Of a stretch of 64,000 bases of DNA, positions 27,460-35,377 are shown piece after piece; positions within the stretch are counted from its first letter, which is position 1; the number at the start of each line of letters is the position of its first letter. Under the pieces are notes generated by a model that had not been told where the DNA came from, searched no databases, and worked only from the letters and a program-made list of their open reading frames with translations. The position numbers and the translations under genes are program-made. Origin of the DNA: JANPBY01 sp963805505 (GTDB taxonomy: Bacteria > Actinomycetota > Actinomycetes > DATJPE01); NCBI GenBank assembly GCA_963805505.1, contig CAWDUP010000001.1:62001-126000 (forward strand), in the 5' to 3' direction.

Positions 27460-28879
27460 ATGTCATCCACCTCCAGGACAGCCGGCAACACCGCCGCTGT
27501 CCTGGGACTGACCCGCCGGCTGGCCGCGTTGGACTTCACCCGCGGTGACGCGGCTGGTGCTTCCGCTGAGCGCATCGATCAGCTGCGGGCGTTGGAGGAG
27601 TTGAAGGCCGCGGTGGCGGCGGCGCAGGTGCGGGTGACCGCGGCGTTGACCGTATCCGAGCAGCGACGCAGCGATGAGGAGCACGCGGCGCGGGTGCCGG
27701 CTGGGTCGGAGGGGTTCGAGGCGTGGCGGGCGCGCCGGGATGCGGAGCGGTCTCGGTCGTCGGTGGGGGCGCAGGTCGGGTTCGCGCGCCGGTTGTCCCC
27801 GCATCAGGGCGCCCGGCAGGTCACGATCGCTACCGCGCTGGTCGAGGACCTGCCGGCCACGTTGGCCGCGCTGGAGGTCGGGGTGATCAGTGAGTGGCGG
27901 GCGTCGATCATCGTGCGGGAGTCCTCCTCGCTGACCCGACCCGACCGCAGGCTGCTGGACGCGGAGCTGGCTACCGACCCCGACCGGCTCGCGTCGTGGG
28001 GGGACAAGGAACTCACCGGTCGGGTTCGGGCGATCGCCTACCGCCTCGACGCCCAAGCCGCGGTCGAGCGGGCCGCGAAGGCGGCGCAGGATCGGCGGGT
28101 GAGTCTGCGACCGGCCCCGGACGCGATGAGCCAGCTCGGTGCGCTGTTGCCGGTCGCCGGTGGGGTCGCGGTGATCAGCTCCCTGCAGCAGGCCGCGGCC
28201 ACTGCCCGGGCGCAGGGAGATCCGCGGGGCCGGGGGCAGGTGATGGCCGACACCCTGATCGAACGCGTCACCGGCCAGGCCGCCGCCGCCGCGGTCCCGG
28301 TGGAGGTGCAGGTCGTGATCTCCGACACCACCCTGCTCGGCCAGGACGACGCGCCTGCGCGGATCCCCGGCTACGGGCCGGTCCCGGCCGGGATCGCCCG
28401 CGACCTGCTCAAGAGCTCCGCTGACGAGGACGCGAAGGTGTGGCTGCGCCGGCTCTACACCCACCCCCAAAGCGGGGCGTTGACGCAGGTGGAGTCCACG
28501 CGGCGGGTCTTTCCCCGCGGGATGCGCCGGTTCATCACCACCCGCGACCAGACCTGTCGCACCCCGTGGTGTGACGCGGCGATCCGGCACATCGACCACC
28601 TCCACGACCACGCCCGAGGCGGCCGGACCAGCCTGTCCAACGGTCAAGGGACTGTGCGAACGGTGCAACTACCTCAAACAAACCCCCGGCTGGACCACCG
28701 AAACCGACCCGTCCGGACGTGGGCGCTCCCATCGGGTCCGGGTCACCACCCCCACCGGGCACACCTACCACTCCACCGCCCCACCACTCCTCCCCGGACG
28801 CCGACCGCCCCCACCAGCGGGACAACCCGAGATCTACAGCCACCTCGAAGCCCGGATCGAATACCTCCTCAGCGCCTAG
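27460..28879 (+). pseudogene. DUF222/HNH endonuclease gene, frameshifted in the HNH domain
   Basis: The first ~395 codons encode a DUF222 domain (LRALEELKAAVAAAQVRVTA, ARRLSPHQGARQVTIATALV) leading into an HNH nuclease (CRTPWCDAAIRHIDHLHDHA, then GGRTSLSNGQG). At 28646-28652 the natural continuation, LCERCNYLKQTPGWTTETDP through to EARIEYLLSA and the TAG at 28877-28879, lies one base out of frame. Removing a single A after the GGTCAAGGG restores it. The shift falls inside the HNH core, so without correction the nuclease would be inactive. Such genes are repeated families in actinobacterial genomes, and decay or an assembly error are both plausible. Confidence 0.82.
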
Positions 28880-28917
28880 CGGCCGCAGCCGACCGGCAAT
28901 GGCTGCGGGAGTTGAAT

Positions 28918-29397
28918 GTGCGGGTGACACGTGATGCCGTGGCAACAGACGTTGATTCCATCGTGGAGCTCGCCGAGCGTCGACGAGTGGAGTACGAGTT
29001 CGCTCAGCCGCAGTTCTGGCGCCGAGCGCCAGATGCGGTCGACAAGCACCGACCGTGGATCGCCGCACAGGTGGCGAGTGACGACGTGATCTCGATAGTC
29101 GAGCCGGGGCCGGCGGATGGGCTGGCTGGCTTCGTGCTTGGAACCCTGGTCGACGCCCCGCCGGTCTACGACCCTGGTGGCCCCACGGGACTGATCGATG
29201 ACTTCGCGGTCGCTGACGCGTCGCTGTGGAGCTCGACGGGGCGCCGACTTCTCGAAGAAGCCCTGCGCCGATTACGAGAGCGCGGCGCCACCCAGGTCAC
29301 GGTGGTGTGCGGTCATCACGATCGCGCAAAGCGCAGCCTGTTGTCGGACGCCGGCCTCGCCATCGCGTCCGAGTGGTACGTCAAGCCGATCAGCTAA
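28918..29397 (+). CDS. GNAT family N-acetyltransferase
   Basis: This 159-residue protein has the GNAT layout: RVTRDAVATDVDSIVELAER at the N-terminus, LAGFVLGTLVD in the middle, an acetyl-CoA-binding segment IDDFAVADASLWSSTGRRLL (a variant of the usual Q/RxxGxG/A loop) and VTVVCGHHDRAKRSLLSDAG. The acceptor is unknown. GTG 28918 was chosen because GGGAG lies 6 bp upstream. The continuous frame from the HNH gene at 27460 is an artefact of the upstream frameshift, so this is a separate gene. Confidence 0.75.
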   Translation: MRVTRDAVATDVDSIVELAERRRVEYEFAQPQFWRRAPDAVDKHRPWIAAQVASDDVISIVEPGPADGLAGFVLGTLVDAPPVYDPGGPTGLIDDFAVADASLWSSTGRRLLEEALRRLRERGATQVTVVCGHHDRAKRSLLSDAGLAIASEWYVKPIS

Positions 29398-29431
29398 GCG
29401 GCACCGTGCCACGCCTGCTACGAGCGCGGGT

Positions 29432-30523
29432 TCAGCCGTCAGCGCCTTCCACGGCCTGCGTCACCAGCGTGAGGAATGCATCGACATCGTCCTCGGTGGT
29501 GTCCCAGGAGCACATCCAGCGGGCGATGTCGAAGGGCTCATGAGGGTCGCTGGCCCACAGATAGAAGGTGACCTGCGCCTGCAGGACCGGTACGACCGCG
29601 CGCGGGAGCCGTACGAACACCGCGTTCGCCTCCGCGGGGTACGCCACGTCGATCGCGTTGATGGCGGCGACCCCGCGGGCCAGCCGGGCCGCCATGGCGT
29701 TGGCGTGGGCCGCGTTGCGCCGCCAGAGGTCGCCCTCAAGCAGTGCGACCAGCTGTGCCGAGACATAGCGCATTTTCGATGCCAGCTGCATAGATGACTT
29801 GCGACGGAACTCCGCTCCCTGGATCCGCTGCGGCGCGAGCACGATGACGGCTTCGCCGAGCATCAGTCCGTTCTTGGTCCCTCCGAACGACAAGACGTCC
29901 ACCCCGACGTCGGTGGTCAGCTCACGGAAGCCGACGCCGAGCGCAGCCGCCGCGTTGGCGATGCGGGCGCCGTCCATGTGCACCGACAGGCCGAGGCCGT
30001 GTGCGTGCGCAGCGAGTGCCCGAAGCTCGTCCAGGGAGTAGACGGTGCCCAGCTCGGTGCTCTGCGTCAGGCTGACTACCGACGGCTGCGCGTGGTGGGG
30101 GTCCCCGAACCCATGGGCGTGCCGATCGATGAGCTCAGGGGTGAGCCGCCCGTCGCTCGTGGGTGTGGTGAGCAACTTCAGGCCGGCGACCTTTTCCGGG
30201 GCACCGCACTCGTCGACGTGGATGTGCGACACCTCGGAGCAGATCACCGCGTCCCAGGGCCGAGTGAGAAGTTGCAGAGAGACAACGTTGGCACCGGTCC
30301 CGTTGAAGACGGGATAGACCTCGGCCTGGTCACCGAAAAGCCCACGGACGACCTCGCGCAGACGTTCGGTGTAGACGTCGTCTCCGTAGGCGACCTGATG
30401 ACCGCCGTCGGCCGCCCGAATGGCGTCGAGAATCTCCGGGTGCACGGACGCGTGATTGTCGCTGCCAAAGCCACGGAGCGCAGAGTCGTGCAAGGGTGAC
30501 TGACCGGCAGGTCCAGAGATCAT
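29432..30523 (-). CDS. ltaE: Low-specificity L-threonine aldolase family protein
   Basis: This 363-residue PLP enzyme splits L-threonine or related beta-hydroxy amino acids into glycine and an aldehyde. Signatures are FGSDNHASVHPEILDAI, YGDDVYTERL, PVFNGTGANVVSLQ, VHMDGARIANAAAALG and the PLP-lysine region DVLSFGGTKNGLMLGEAV. ATG 30523 was selected because AAGGA sits 7 bp upstream; another start at 30541 lacks such a site. It converges with the GNAT gene and diverges from pirin. Confidence 0.86.
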   Translation of the reverse strand: MISGPAGQSPLHDSALRGFGSDNHASVHPEILDAIRAADGGHQVAYGDDVYTERLREVVRGLFGDQAEVYPVFNGTGANVVSLQLLTRPWDAVICSEVSHIHVDECGAPEKVAGLKLLTTPTSDGRLTPELIDRHAHGFGDPHHAQPSVVSLTQSTELGTVYSLDELRALAAHAHGLGLSVHMDGARIANAAAALGVGFRELTTDVGVDVLSFGGTKNGLMLGEAVIVLAPQRIQGAEFRRKSSMQLASKMRYVSAQLVALLEGDLWRRNAAHANAMAARLARGVAAINAIDVAYPAEANAVFVRLPRAVVPVLQAQVTFYLWASDPHEPFDIARWMCSWDTTEDDVDAFLTLVTQAVEGADG

Positions 30524-30563
30524 GACCCGATCCTTGCGCATGCCACGCCCGGCTTGCAGATCA

Positions 30564-30575
30564 TTGAAATCTCAA
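30564..30575. promoter_or_regulatory. TTGA-N4-TCAA dyad upstream of pirin
   Basis: TTGAAATCTCAA is a short dyad (arms TTGA/TCAA) in an AT-rich stretch between the divergent threonine aldolase and pirin genes. TTGA...TCAA dyads are common in MarR-type operators, but no MarR gene is in the window. Confidence 0.3.
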
Positions 30576-30600
30576 CTATTATCCGGTTCAGGAGGTTGAC

Positions 30601-31560
30601 ATGCCAGCTGTGACCGTGGACGACGTTCTGACCCTTCCTCGTATCCCGGAACCGGATAGTGCCTCGACGACCGACCGGGCGGTGGTCGCACGAAGCACCG
30701 CCCCGGCTGGACTCGAGGGAGAAGGCTTTCCGGTACGGCGAGCCTTCGCTGGGGTCGACCTCGCAGCCCTTGACCCATTCATCCACATGGACCAGATGGG
30801 GGCGGTCGAATACGCGCCGGGGGAGCCCAAGGGAACGGCTTGGCACCCCCACCGCGGCTTTGAGACGGTCACGTACATGATCGACGGGATCCTGCGACAC
30901 CAGGATTCCCAAGGCGGTGGTGGGCTGATCACTGGGGGAGACACCCAGTGGATGACTGCCGGCAGTGGGCTGCTGCACATCGAGGCGCCACCCGAAGAAG
31001 TTGTCCTGGCGGGCGGCCTCTTCCACGGTTTCCAGCTGTGGGTCAACCTGCCCCGCACGCTCAAGATGACTGACCCGCGCTACCAAGACATCCGCGGTGG
31101 GGAGGTCACCCTGCTGACGTCCGCCGACGGAGGAGCGCTCGTCCGAGTGATCGCCGGTTCAGTGGCGGGACACGACGGGCCAGGCTCCACCCGTACCCCG
31201 ATCACGTTGATTCACGCGACCTTGGCGCCTGGGGCTCAGCTGCGTGTGCCATGGCGGCCGGAATTCAACGCCTTGGTATACGGCGTTTCGGGGGCCGGCT
31301 CCGTTGGTTTCTCCCCAGCTGCCCCCCTTACCGGTGGTCAGCTGGCAGTTCTCGGCGCGGGTGATGTGGTGACCGTGTCTGCGGACCAGCAGCACCAACC
31401 CAATCAATCGTTCGACGTGTTGATCCTGGGCGGCCAACCGATCCGCGAGCCGATCGCGACGTACGGCCCGTTCGTCATGAACACGAGGGACGAGATCGTC
31501 ACGGCTTTCGAAGACTTTCAAGCAGGTCGTCTCGGGGTCGTGCCGGCCGAGAGCGCCTGA
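30601..31560 (+). CDS. Pirin family protein
   Basis: This 319-residue bicupin carries the pirin metal site in the N-terminal cupin: FIHMDQMGAVEYAPGE, WHPHRGFETVTYMIDGILRH and GLLHIEAPPEE, giving three His and a Glu. The C-terminal domain contains VPWRPEFNALVYGVSGAGSV and LILGGQPIREPIATYGPFVMN. Pirins are cytosolic iron-binding proteins with quercetinase or redox-sensing activity in some members. The ATG has GGAGG 5 bp upstream. Confidence 0.88.
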   Translation: MPAVTVDDVLTLPRIPEPDSASTTDRAVVARSTAPAGLEGEGFPVRRAFAGVDLAALDPFIHMDQMGAVEYAPGEPKGTAWHPHRGFETVTYMIDGILRHQDSQGGGGLITGGDTQWMTAGSGLLHIEAPPEEVVLAGGLFHGFQLWVNLPRTLKMTDPRYQDIRGGEVTLLTSADGGALVRVIAGSVAGHDGPGSTRTPITLIHATLAPGAQLRVPWRPEFNALVYGVSGAGSVGFSPAAPLTGGQLAVLGAGDVVTVSADQQHQPNQSFDVLILGGQPIREPIATYGPFVMNTRDEIVTAFEDFQAGRLGVVPAESA

Positions 31561-31644
31561 GCACGCCTGCTCGAGCGGGGTTGCGCCCGATGGGGAGGTT
31601 TGCGCTAGCGTCTGGTTGTCCGTCGACATGGCGGATCCACGGTC

Positions 31645-31806
31645 GGTACGCCGAGTCCCGCCCCCGTCCCGTGGCAATGCACCTGGGCGGGAGTGGGGGA
31701 ACCACTTTCGGGCGCAGCATCCAGTTGTGTCCTCGGGGTGAAGCGGCTCACGAGTCGCAGGCCTGACCTCTGGCCCAACCCGACAGCTCACCCCGCAGGC
31801 GCGGAG
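31645..31806 (+). ncRNA. c-di-AMP riboswitch (ydaO-yuaA leader)
   Basis: The segment matches the ydaO/yuaA consensus in order: ACGCCGAGT at the 5' end, GTGGGGGAACCAC (31692-31704), CTCGGGGTGAAGCGG (31732-31746) and the highly conserved 3' part CCCGACAGCTCACCCCGC followed by AGGCG, which closes the P1 stem with the 5' GCC. It ends next to the GGAGG ribosome-binding site (31803-31807) of an Rpf-like gene, the usual target of this class in Actinomycetota. High c-di-AMP normally turns such genes off. Confidence 0.9.
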
Positions 31807-31813
31807 GCTTGTC

Positions 31814-32290
31814 GTGCTGTCCTCTCCATTGCGCATCCGGCTGTCCACCCGAAGGTTGTCTCTGGCGGTCTTGGCGTCGGCGTGCTGCGCGGGACTGGTG
31901 GTCGTCCCGACCGGTCCTGCCGCGGCGTTCGCTCCCGACGGCCCGGGCGGAGCCGTGACAGGAACAAGTCCCCAGGCCCCGAGATCGGGTGACCCGACCA
32001 TGACGGCCAAGGCCCGAAAGTCGCGCGCCGTTCGAGCCTCGATCCCTCGTTCGGAGTGGGTGACCTCCAAGCACGCCAAGTACGTCGCCAAGCGCGAGAG
32101 CCACAACAACTGCCGGGCTGTCAGCCCGAGTGGCGCCTATCGAGGGAAGTGGCAGATGGGGGCCCCGTTCTGGTCTGCGTTCGGGGGAAAGAAGTTCGCC
32201 TCAAGGCCTGACCGCGCGACCTGCGCCCAGCAAGATGTTGTCGCCTACCGCGGTTGGGTGGCCTCCTGGTGGCATCCCTGGGGCGGCTGA
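31814..32290 (+). CDS. Secreted transglycosylase-like (Rpf-type) cell-wall protein
   Basis: This 158-residue protein has a signal peptide (RRLSLAVLASACCAGLVVVP, cleavage near AAAFA) and a C-terminal lysozyme-like/transglycosylase domain (YVAKRESHNNCRAVSPSGAY, GKWQMGAPFWSAFGG, with the catalytic Glu in RES). Resuscitation-promoting factors and similar muralytic enzymes have this fold. GTG 31814 follows GGAGG by 6 bp, immediately downstream of the c-di-AMP riboswitch. The gene converges with kdpD. Confidence 0.87.
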   Translation: MLSSPLRIRLSTRRLSLAVLASACCAGLVVVPTGPAAAFAPDGPGGAVTGTSPQAPRSGDPTMTAKARKSRAVRASIPRSEWVTSKHAKYVAKRESHNNCRAVSPSGAYRGKWQMGAPFWSAFGGKKFASRPDRATCAQQDVVAYRGWVASWWHPWGG

Positions 32291-32341
32291 AGTGCTCGGC
32301 GTGGCCGAAGGAGCCGGGAAAATGCTCGACCAGGGGCGACG

Positions 32342-34855
32342 TCATGACACGCCCTGACGCGTTGCCGCCGAAGATCCCGCGGGGAAGTCGAGGACGAAGG
32401 TCAGACCGCCACCCGGTGTGTCCTCGGTCGCGATCGTGCCGCCCATCGCTTCGGTGAAGCCCTTCGCGACGGCGAGCCCCAACCCGACGCCGTCCTGTTG
32501 GGGGACGTCACCGAGTCGCTGGAACGGTGCGAACAAGCGGTCGTGATCGCGGTCGTGCACACCTGGGCCGCAGTCAGCGATCCTCAGCGTGATGCGGCTG
32601 TTATTGCGCGCCGCGTCGATGCGGATGGCTGCTTTCGCGGGCGTGTACTTGAGGGCGTTGTCGCAGATGTTCGCGAGGACGCGATCGAGCAGTCCGGGGT
32701 CGGCTCGGATGACCAGGTTCGGGTCGATATCCACTGCTATCCGTTCGGCGCCCTCGATCGCGTAGAGAGCGTTGCGAGTCGCTCCGGCGAGTCCGACGTC
32801 GGTGAGTGACGCGCTGATGGCGCCGGTGTGGATGCGGCTCATGTCAAGGAGGTTGTCGACCAGGCCGGTGAGCCGGGTGGTGGCCCCGTCCACGGTGGAC
32901 AGCAGCTCGGCCTCGTCCTCAGGGGACCACACGATCTCTCGGGACCTCAGGCTGTCCACCGCGGCCCGGATGGCCGCGAGCGGTGAACGAAGATCGTGGG
33001 AGACCGCCGCGAGGAGCGCCGTGCGTGTGCGGTTAGCGTCAGCGAGGCGTAGTCGTTCGAGGTCCGCGGCTGCGGCGATCGTGCGCTCGCTCATCACTTT
33101 GGCGTAGGCGGCGTACGCCTTGAGCAGCCGTTGTTGCGAGGCAGTGGTGCGGGGCGCCGCGATGACGAGGATGGTCTCGTCGTCGATGTCGGCACTGCAC
33201 CCGGCTTCGGCGGCAGACGGTCGTACGCCGTGGCTTGCGAGGATGTCCTCGGATCCGTCGGACCGGTGACGAATGATCGCAGCTCCGGTGGCACCGAACA
33301 GCTCTGACGCGGAGCTGAGCAGCCCGGCGAGGTCGTCGCTGGAGTTGAGCAGGCTGTGTGACAGCACGGTCAGCGCGTCGGCCTCCGCACGGGACTTGCG
33401 GGCCTCTTCCCTGATGCGGGCCGCTCGGTCAACCACTGACGAGACCGCGATGCCGACGAGGACGAAGAGGACAATCGCGAAGGCGTTCTCGGGGTCGGAG
33501 ATGGTCCACGTGTAGACCGGAGGGGTGAACAGGTAGTTCAAGAGCAGGCCGCTGCACAGTGCAGCGATAATCGCCGGGACCAGGCCACCGATCAGAGCCG
33601 TGGCTACAACCACCACCATCAGGACCATCGCTTCGGTGGGAAGGCCGTGGAGGTCCTTGGTCTGCCACAGCAGCAGGCTGACGACAAGTGGGGCGAGTAC
33701 GCCGAACGCGTAGCCGAGCTTGAGGCGGCGTCGACCCACGTGATCGCGCATCCGCCGCGGTCCACCGCGGCCGCGTCCGCTGTAGTCGTGGCTGACCACC
33801 AGTACGTCGATCTCGCCGGACCCGTCGATCACTCGTTCGCCGATCCCGGGCCGGAGCAGGGTAGGGAGAGGCCCTCGCCGGCTGGCCCCCATGATGATCT
33901 GGCTGGCGTTGTCCGCCCGCGCAAAGTCCAGGATCGCCTCGGCTGTGTCGTCGCCAACCACGGTGTGGAAGGTGCCGCCCATCTCCTCGGTCTTGGCGCG
34001 CAGCTCGGCTAGCCGGTCCGGTGAGATGCCACGGAGGCCGTCCTGCTGGGTCACGTACAGCGCATCCCACTCCCCGCCGGCACGGCGGGAGGAGATGCGT
34101 GCGGCGCGGCGCATCAGGGTCACCGACTCGGGCCCCCCGCTGACGGGGACGACGATCCGCTCGCGGGTCGCCCAGGTGGACTCGATCTCGTGGTCGGCGC
34201 GATAGCGCTCCAGTCCCTCGTCGACCCGGTCGGCGACCCACAGCAACGCGAGCTCCCGCAGCGCGGTCAGATTGCCCTCACGGAAGTAGTTCGACAGGGC
34301 GGCGTCGACCTTCTCAGGCTTGTAGATGTTGCCGTGGGCCATCCGACGCCGGAGCGCCTGAGGGCTCATGTCCACAAGCTCGATCTGTTCCGCGGCCCTG
34401 ACCACCTCGTCGGGAACGGTCTCGCGCTGACGAACTCCGGTGATCGACTCTGTCACGTCGTTGAGAGACTCCAAGTGCTGGATGTTGACCGTGGTGATGA
34501 CCTCGATACCGGCATCCAGGATTTCCTGGACGTCCTGCCAGCGCTTGGGGTTCCGGCTCCCCGGCACGTTGGTGTGGGCCAGTTCGTCGACCAGCACCAC
34601 GGTGGGCTTTCGGGCGAGGACCGCGTCGACGTCCATCTCCTCGAACTCGGTGTCGCGGTATGACAGCGTCGCCCGGGGGATCATCTCGAGACCGTCGGTC
34701 AGCGCGGCGGTGCGTGGCCGGTCGTGCGACTCGACGTAGCCCACGACCACGTCGGTCCCGCGCTGGCGCCGGCGCTGACCCTCCTCGAGCATCTTGAAGG
34801 TCTTGCCCACGCCGGGAGCGGCGCCGAGATAGATGCGCAGCTTGCCGCTGCCCAT
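32342..34855 (-). CDS. kdpD: Osmosensitive K+ channel sensor histidine kinase KdpD
   Basis: This 837-residue kinase senses K+ limitation. Domains in order: KdpD sensor domain (residues 1-210) with Walker A GAAPGVGKTFKMLEEGQRR and LVDELAHTNVPGSRN; universal-stress-protein domain (about 230-370, VPVSGGPESVTLMRRAARIS); four membrane helices around residues 390-500; GAF; HisKA with ALLAAVSHDLRSPLAAIRAA; and the ATPase domain (ANICDNALKYTP, DGVGLGLAVAKGF). ATG 34855 was preferred to an upstream GTG at 34891 because GSGKLRIYLGAAPG begins the family homology. It is transcribed away from kdpFABC-kdpE. Confidence 0.92.
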   Translation of the reverse strand: MGSGKLRIYLGAAPGVGKTFKMLEEGQRRRQRGTDVVVGYVESHDRPRTAALTDGLEMIPRATLSYRDTEFEEMDVDAVLARKPTVVLVDELAHTNVPGSRNPKRWQDVQEILDAGIEVITTVNIQHLESLNDVTESITGVRQRETVPDEVVRAAEQIELVDMSPQALRRRMAHGNIYKPEKVDAALSNYFREGNLTALRELALLWVADRVDEGLERYRADHEIESTWATRERIVVPVSGGPESVTLMRRAARISSRRAGGEWDALYVTQQDGLRGISPDRLAELRAKTEEMGGTFHTVVGDDTAEAILDFARADNASQIIMGASRRGPLPTLLRPGIGERVIDGSGEIDVLVVSHDYSGRGRGGPRRMRDHVGRRRLKLGYAFGVLAPLVVSLLLWQTKDLHGLPTEAMVLMVVVVATALIGGLVPAIIAALCSGLLLNYLFTPPVYTWTISDPENAFAIVLFVLVGIAVSSVVDRAARIREEARKSRAEADALTVLSHSLLNSSDDLAGLLSSASELFGATGAAIIRHRSDGSEDILASHGVRPSAAEAGCSADIDDETILVIAAPRTTASQQRLLKAYAAYAKVMSERTIAAAADLERLRLADANRTRTALLAAVSHDLRSPLAAIRAAVDSLRSREIVWSPEDEAELLSTVDGATTRLTGLVDNLLDMSRIHTGAISASLTDVGLAGATRNALYAIEGAERIAVDIDPNLVIRADPGLLDRVLANICDNALKYTPAKAAIRIDAARNNSRITLRIADCGPGVHDRDHDRLFAPFQRLGDVPQQDGVGLGLAVAKGFTEAMGGTIATEDTPGGGLTFVLDFPAGSSAATRQGVS

Positions 34856-34937
34856 GGTTTCCCGCCTGTCCGTGCCGTCTCGGTGGCCCACGGCCCTTGC
34901 TCAGGTGTACCGCTCTCGCCGACTTCGGCCAAGGCGG

Positions 34938-35008
34938 TTAGCGGTTGTTTAGCGCTCCTGCCAGGCCGTTCGCTAAGAGGATGCTAAGCGCGAAGTTCTC
35001 GGCGCTAA
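34938..35008. promoter_or_regulatory. Array of five phased TTAGCG half-sites in the kdp divergent promoter
   Basis: TTAGCG occurs at 34938-34943 and 34949-34954. Its reverse complement occurs at 34971-34976 (CGCTAA), 34982-34987 (TGCTAA, one mismatch) and 35003-35008 (CGCTAA). Start-to-start distances are 11, 22, 11 and 21 bp, keeping all sites on one face of the helix. OmpR-family regulators such as KdpE bind tandem direct repeats with 10-11-bp spacing. The array lies between kdpD (leftward) and the kdpF/kdpA genes (rightward). Confidence 0.65.
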
Positions 35009-35117
35009 CAGAGCACTACCCGGCTTGTTTGCGGTCCGGACGGGCTGAACAGTGGGTCATCGGGCGGCCATATGCCGCACGCCCAACGCACCGCAAATGA
35101 CCAGGAGTCCACCGCGC

Positions 35118-35291
35118 ATGGCTGACATCGTGTTCGTGGGAATGGCGCTCGCCTTCTTCGGGCTTGCGTCCCTGTACGTACTCGGGTGCGACCGGATCAT
35201 CGGCCGCGAGGCACCTCCGGTCGTAGCCGCCCGCGAGACGGACCGCGGCGCCTCACCGGCCGATCAGGCGGGAGCGGGGGTCTCGTCGTGA
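35118..35291 (+). CDS. Small membrane protein upstream of kdpF
   Basis: This 57-residue protein has one transmembrane helix (ADIVFVGMALAFFGLASLYV) and a hydrophilic tail, with a Cys after the helix. The ATG at 35118 has a good ribosome-binding site (CCAGGAG, 35101-35107). Its TGA overlaps the kdpF GTG by 4 bp, so it is the first gene of the kdp operon. The function is not known; its position suggests an accessory subunit of the Kdp ATPase. Confidence 0.65.
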   Translation: MADIVFVGMALAFFGLASLYVLGCDRIIGREAPPVVAARETDRGASPADQAGAGVSS

Positions 35292-35377
35292 GCTGGGAGA
35301 ACGCACTCGGCCTGATCATCGTCATCCCGCTCGCCGTCTACCTGGTGGCCGCACTGCTCTTCCCCGAGCGGTTCTGA
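35288..35377 (+). CDS. kdpF: K+-transporting ATPase small subunit KdpF
   Basis: This 29-residue peptide (SWENALGLIIVIPLAVYLVA plus ALLFPERF) is a single-helix membrane protein matching KdpF in size, in the Pro near the helix middle and in its place just before kdpA. KdpF stabilises the KdpABC complex. GTG 35288 overlaps the preceding small gene, and the TGA overlaps the kdpA ATG (35377). Confidence 0.85.
   Translation: MSWENALGLIIVIPLAVYLVAALLFPERF

Noticed and set aside
27463..28668. A 401-codon open frame on the minus strand opposite the HNH gene
   Set aside because: It is low-complexity antisense sequence; the DUF222/HNH domains on the plus strand explain the region.
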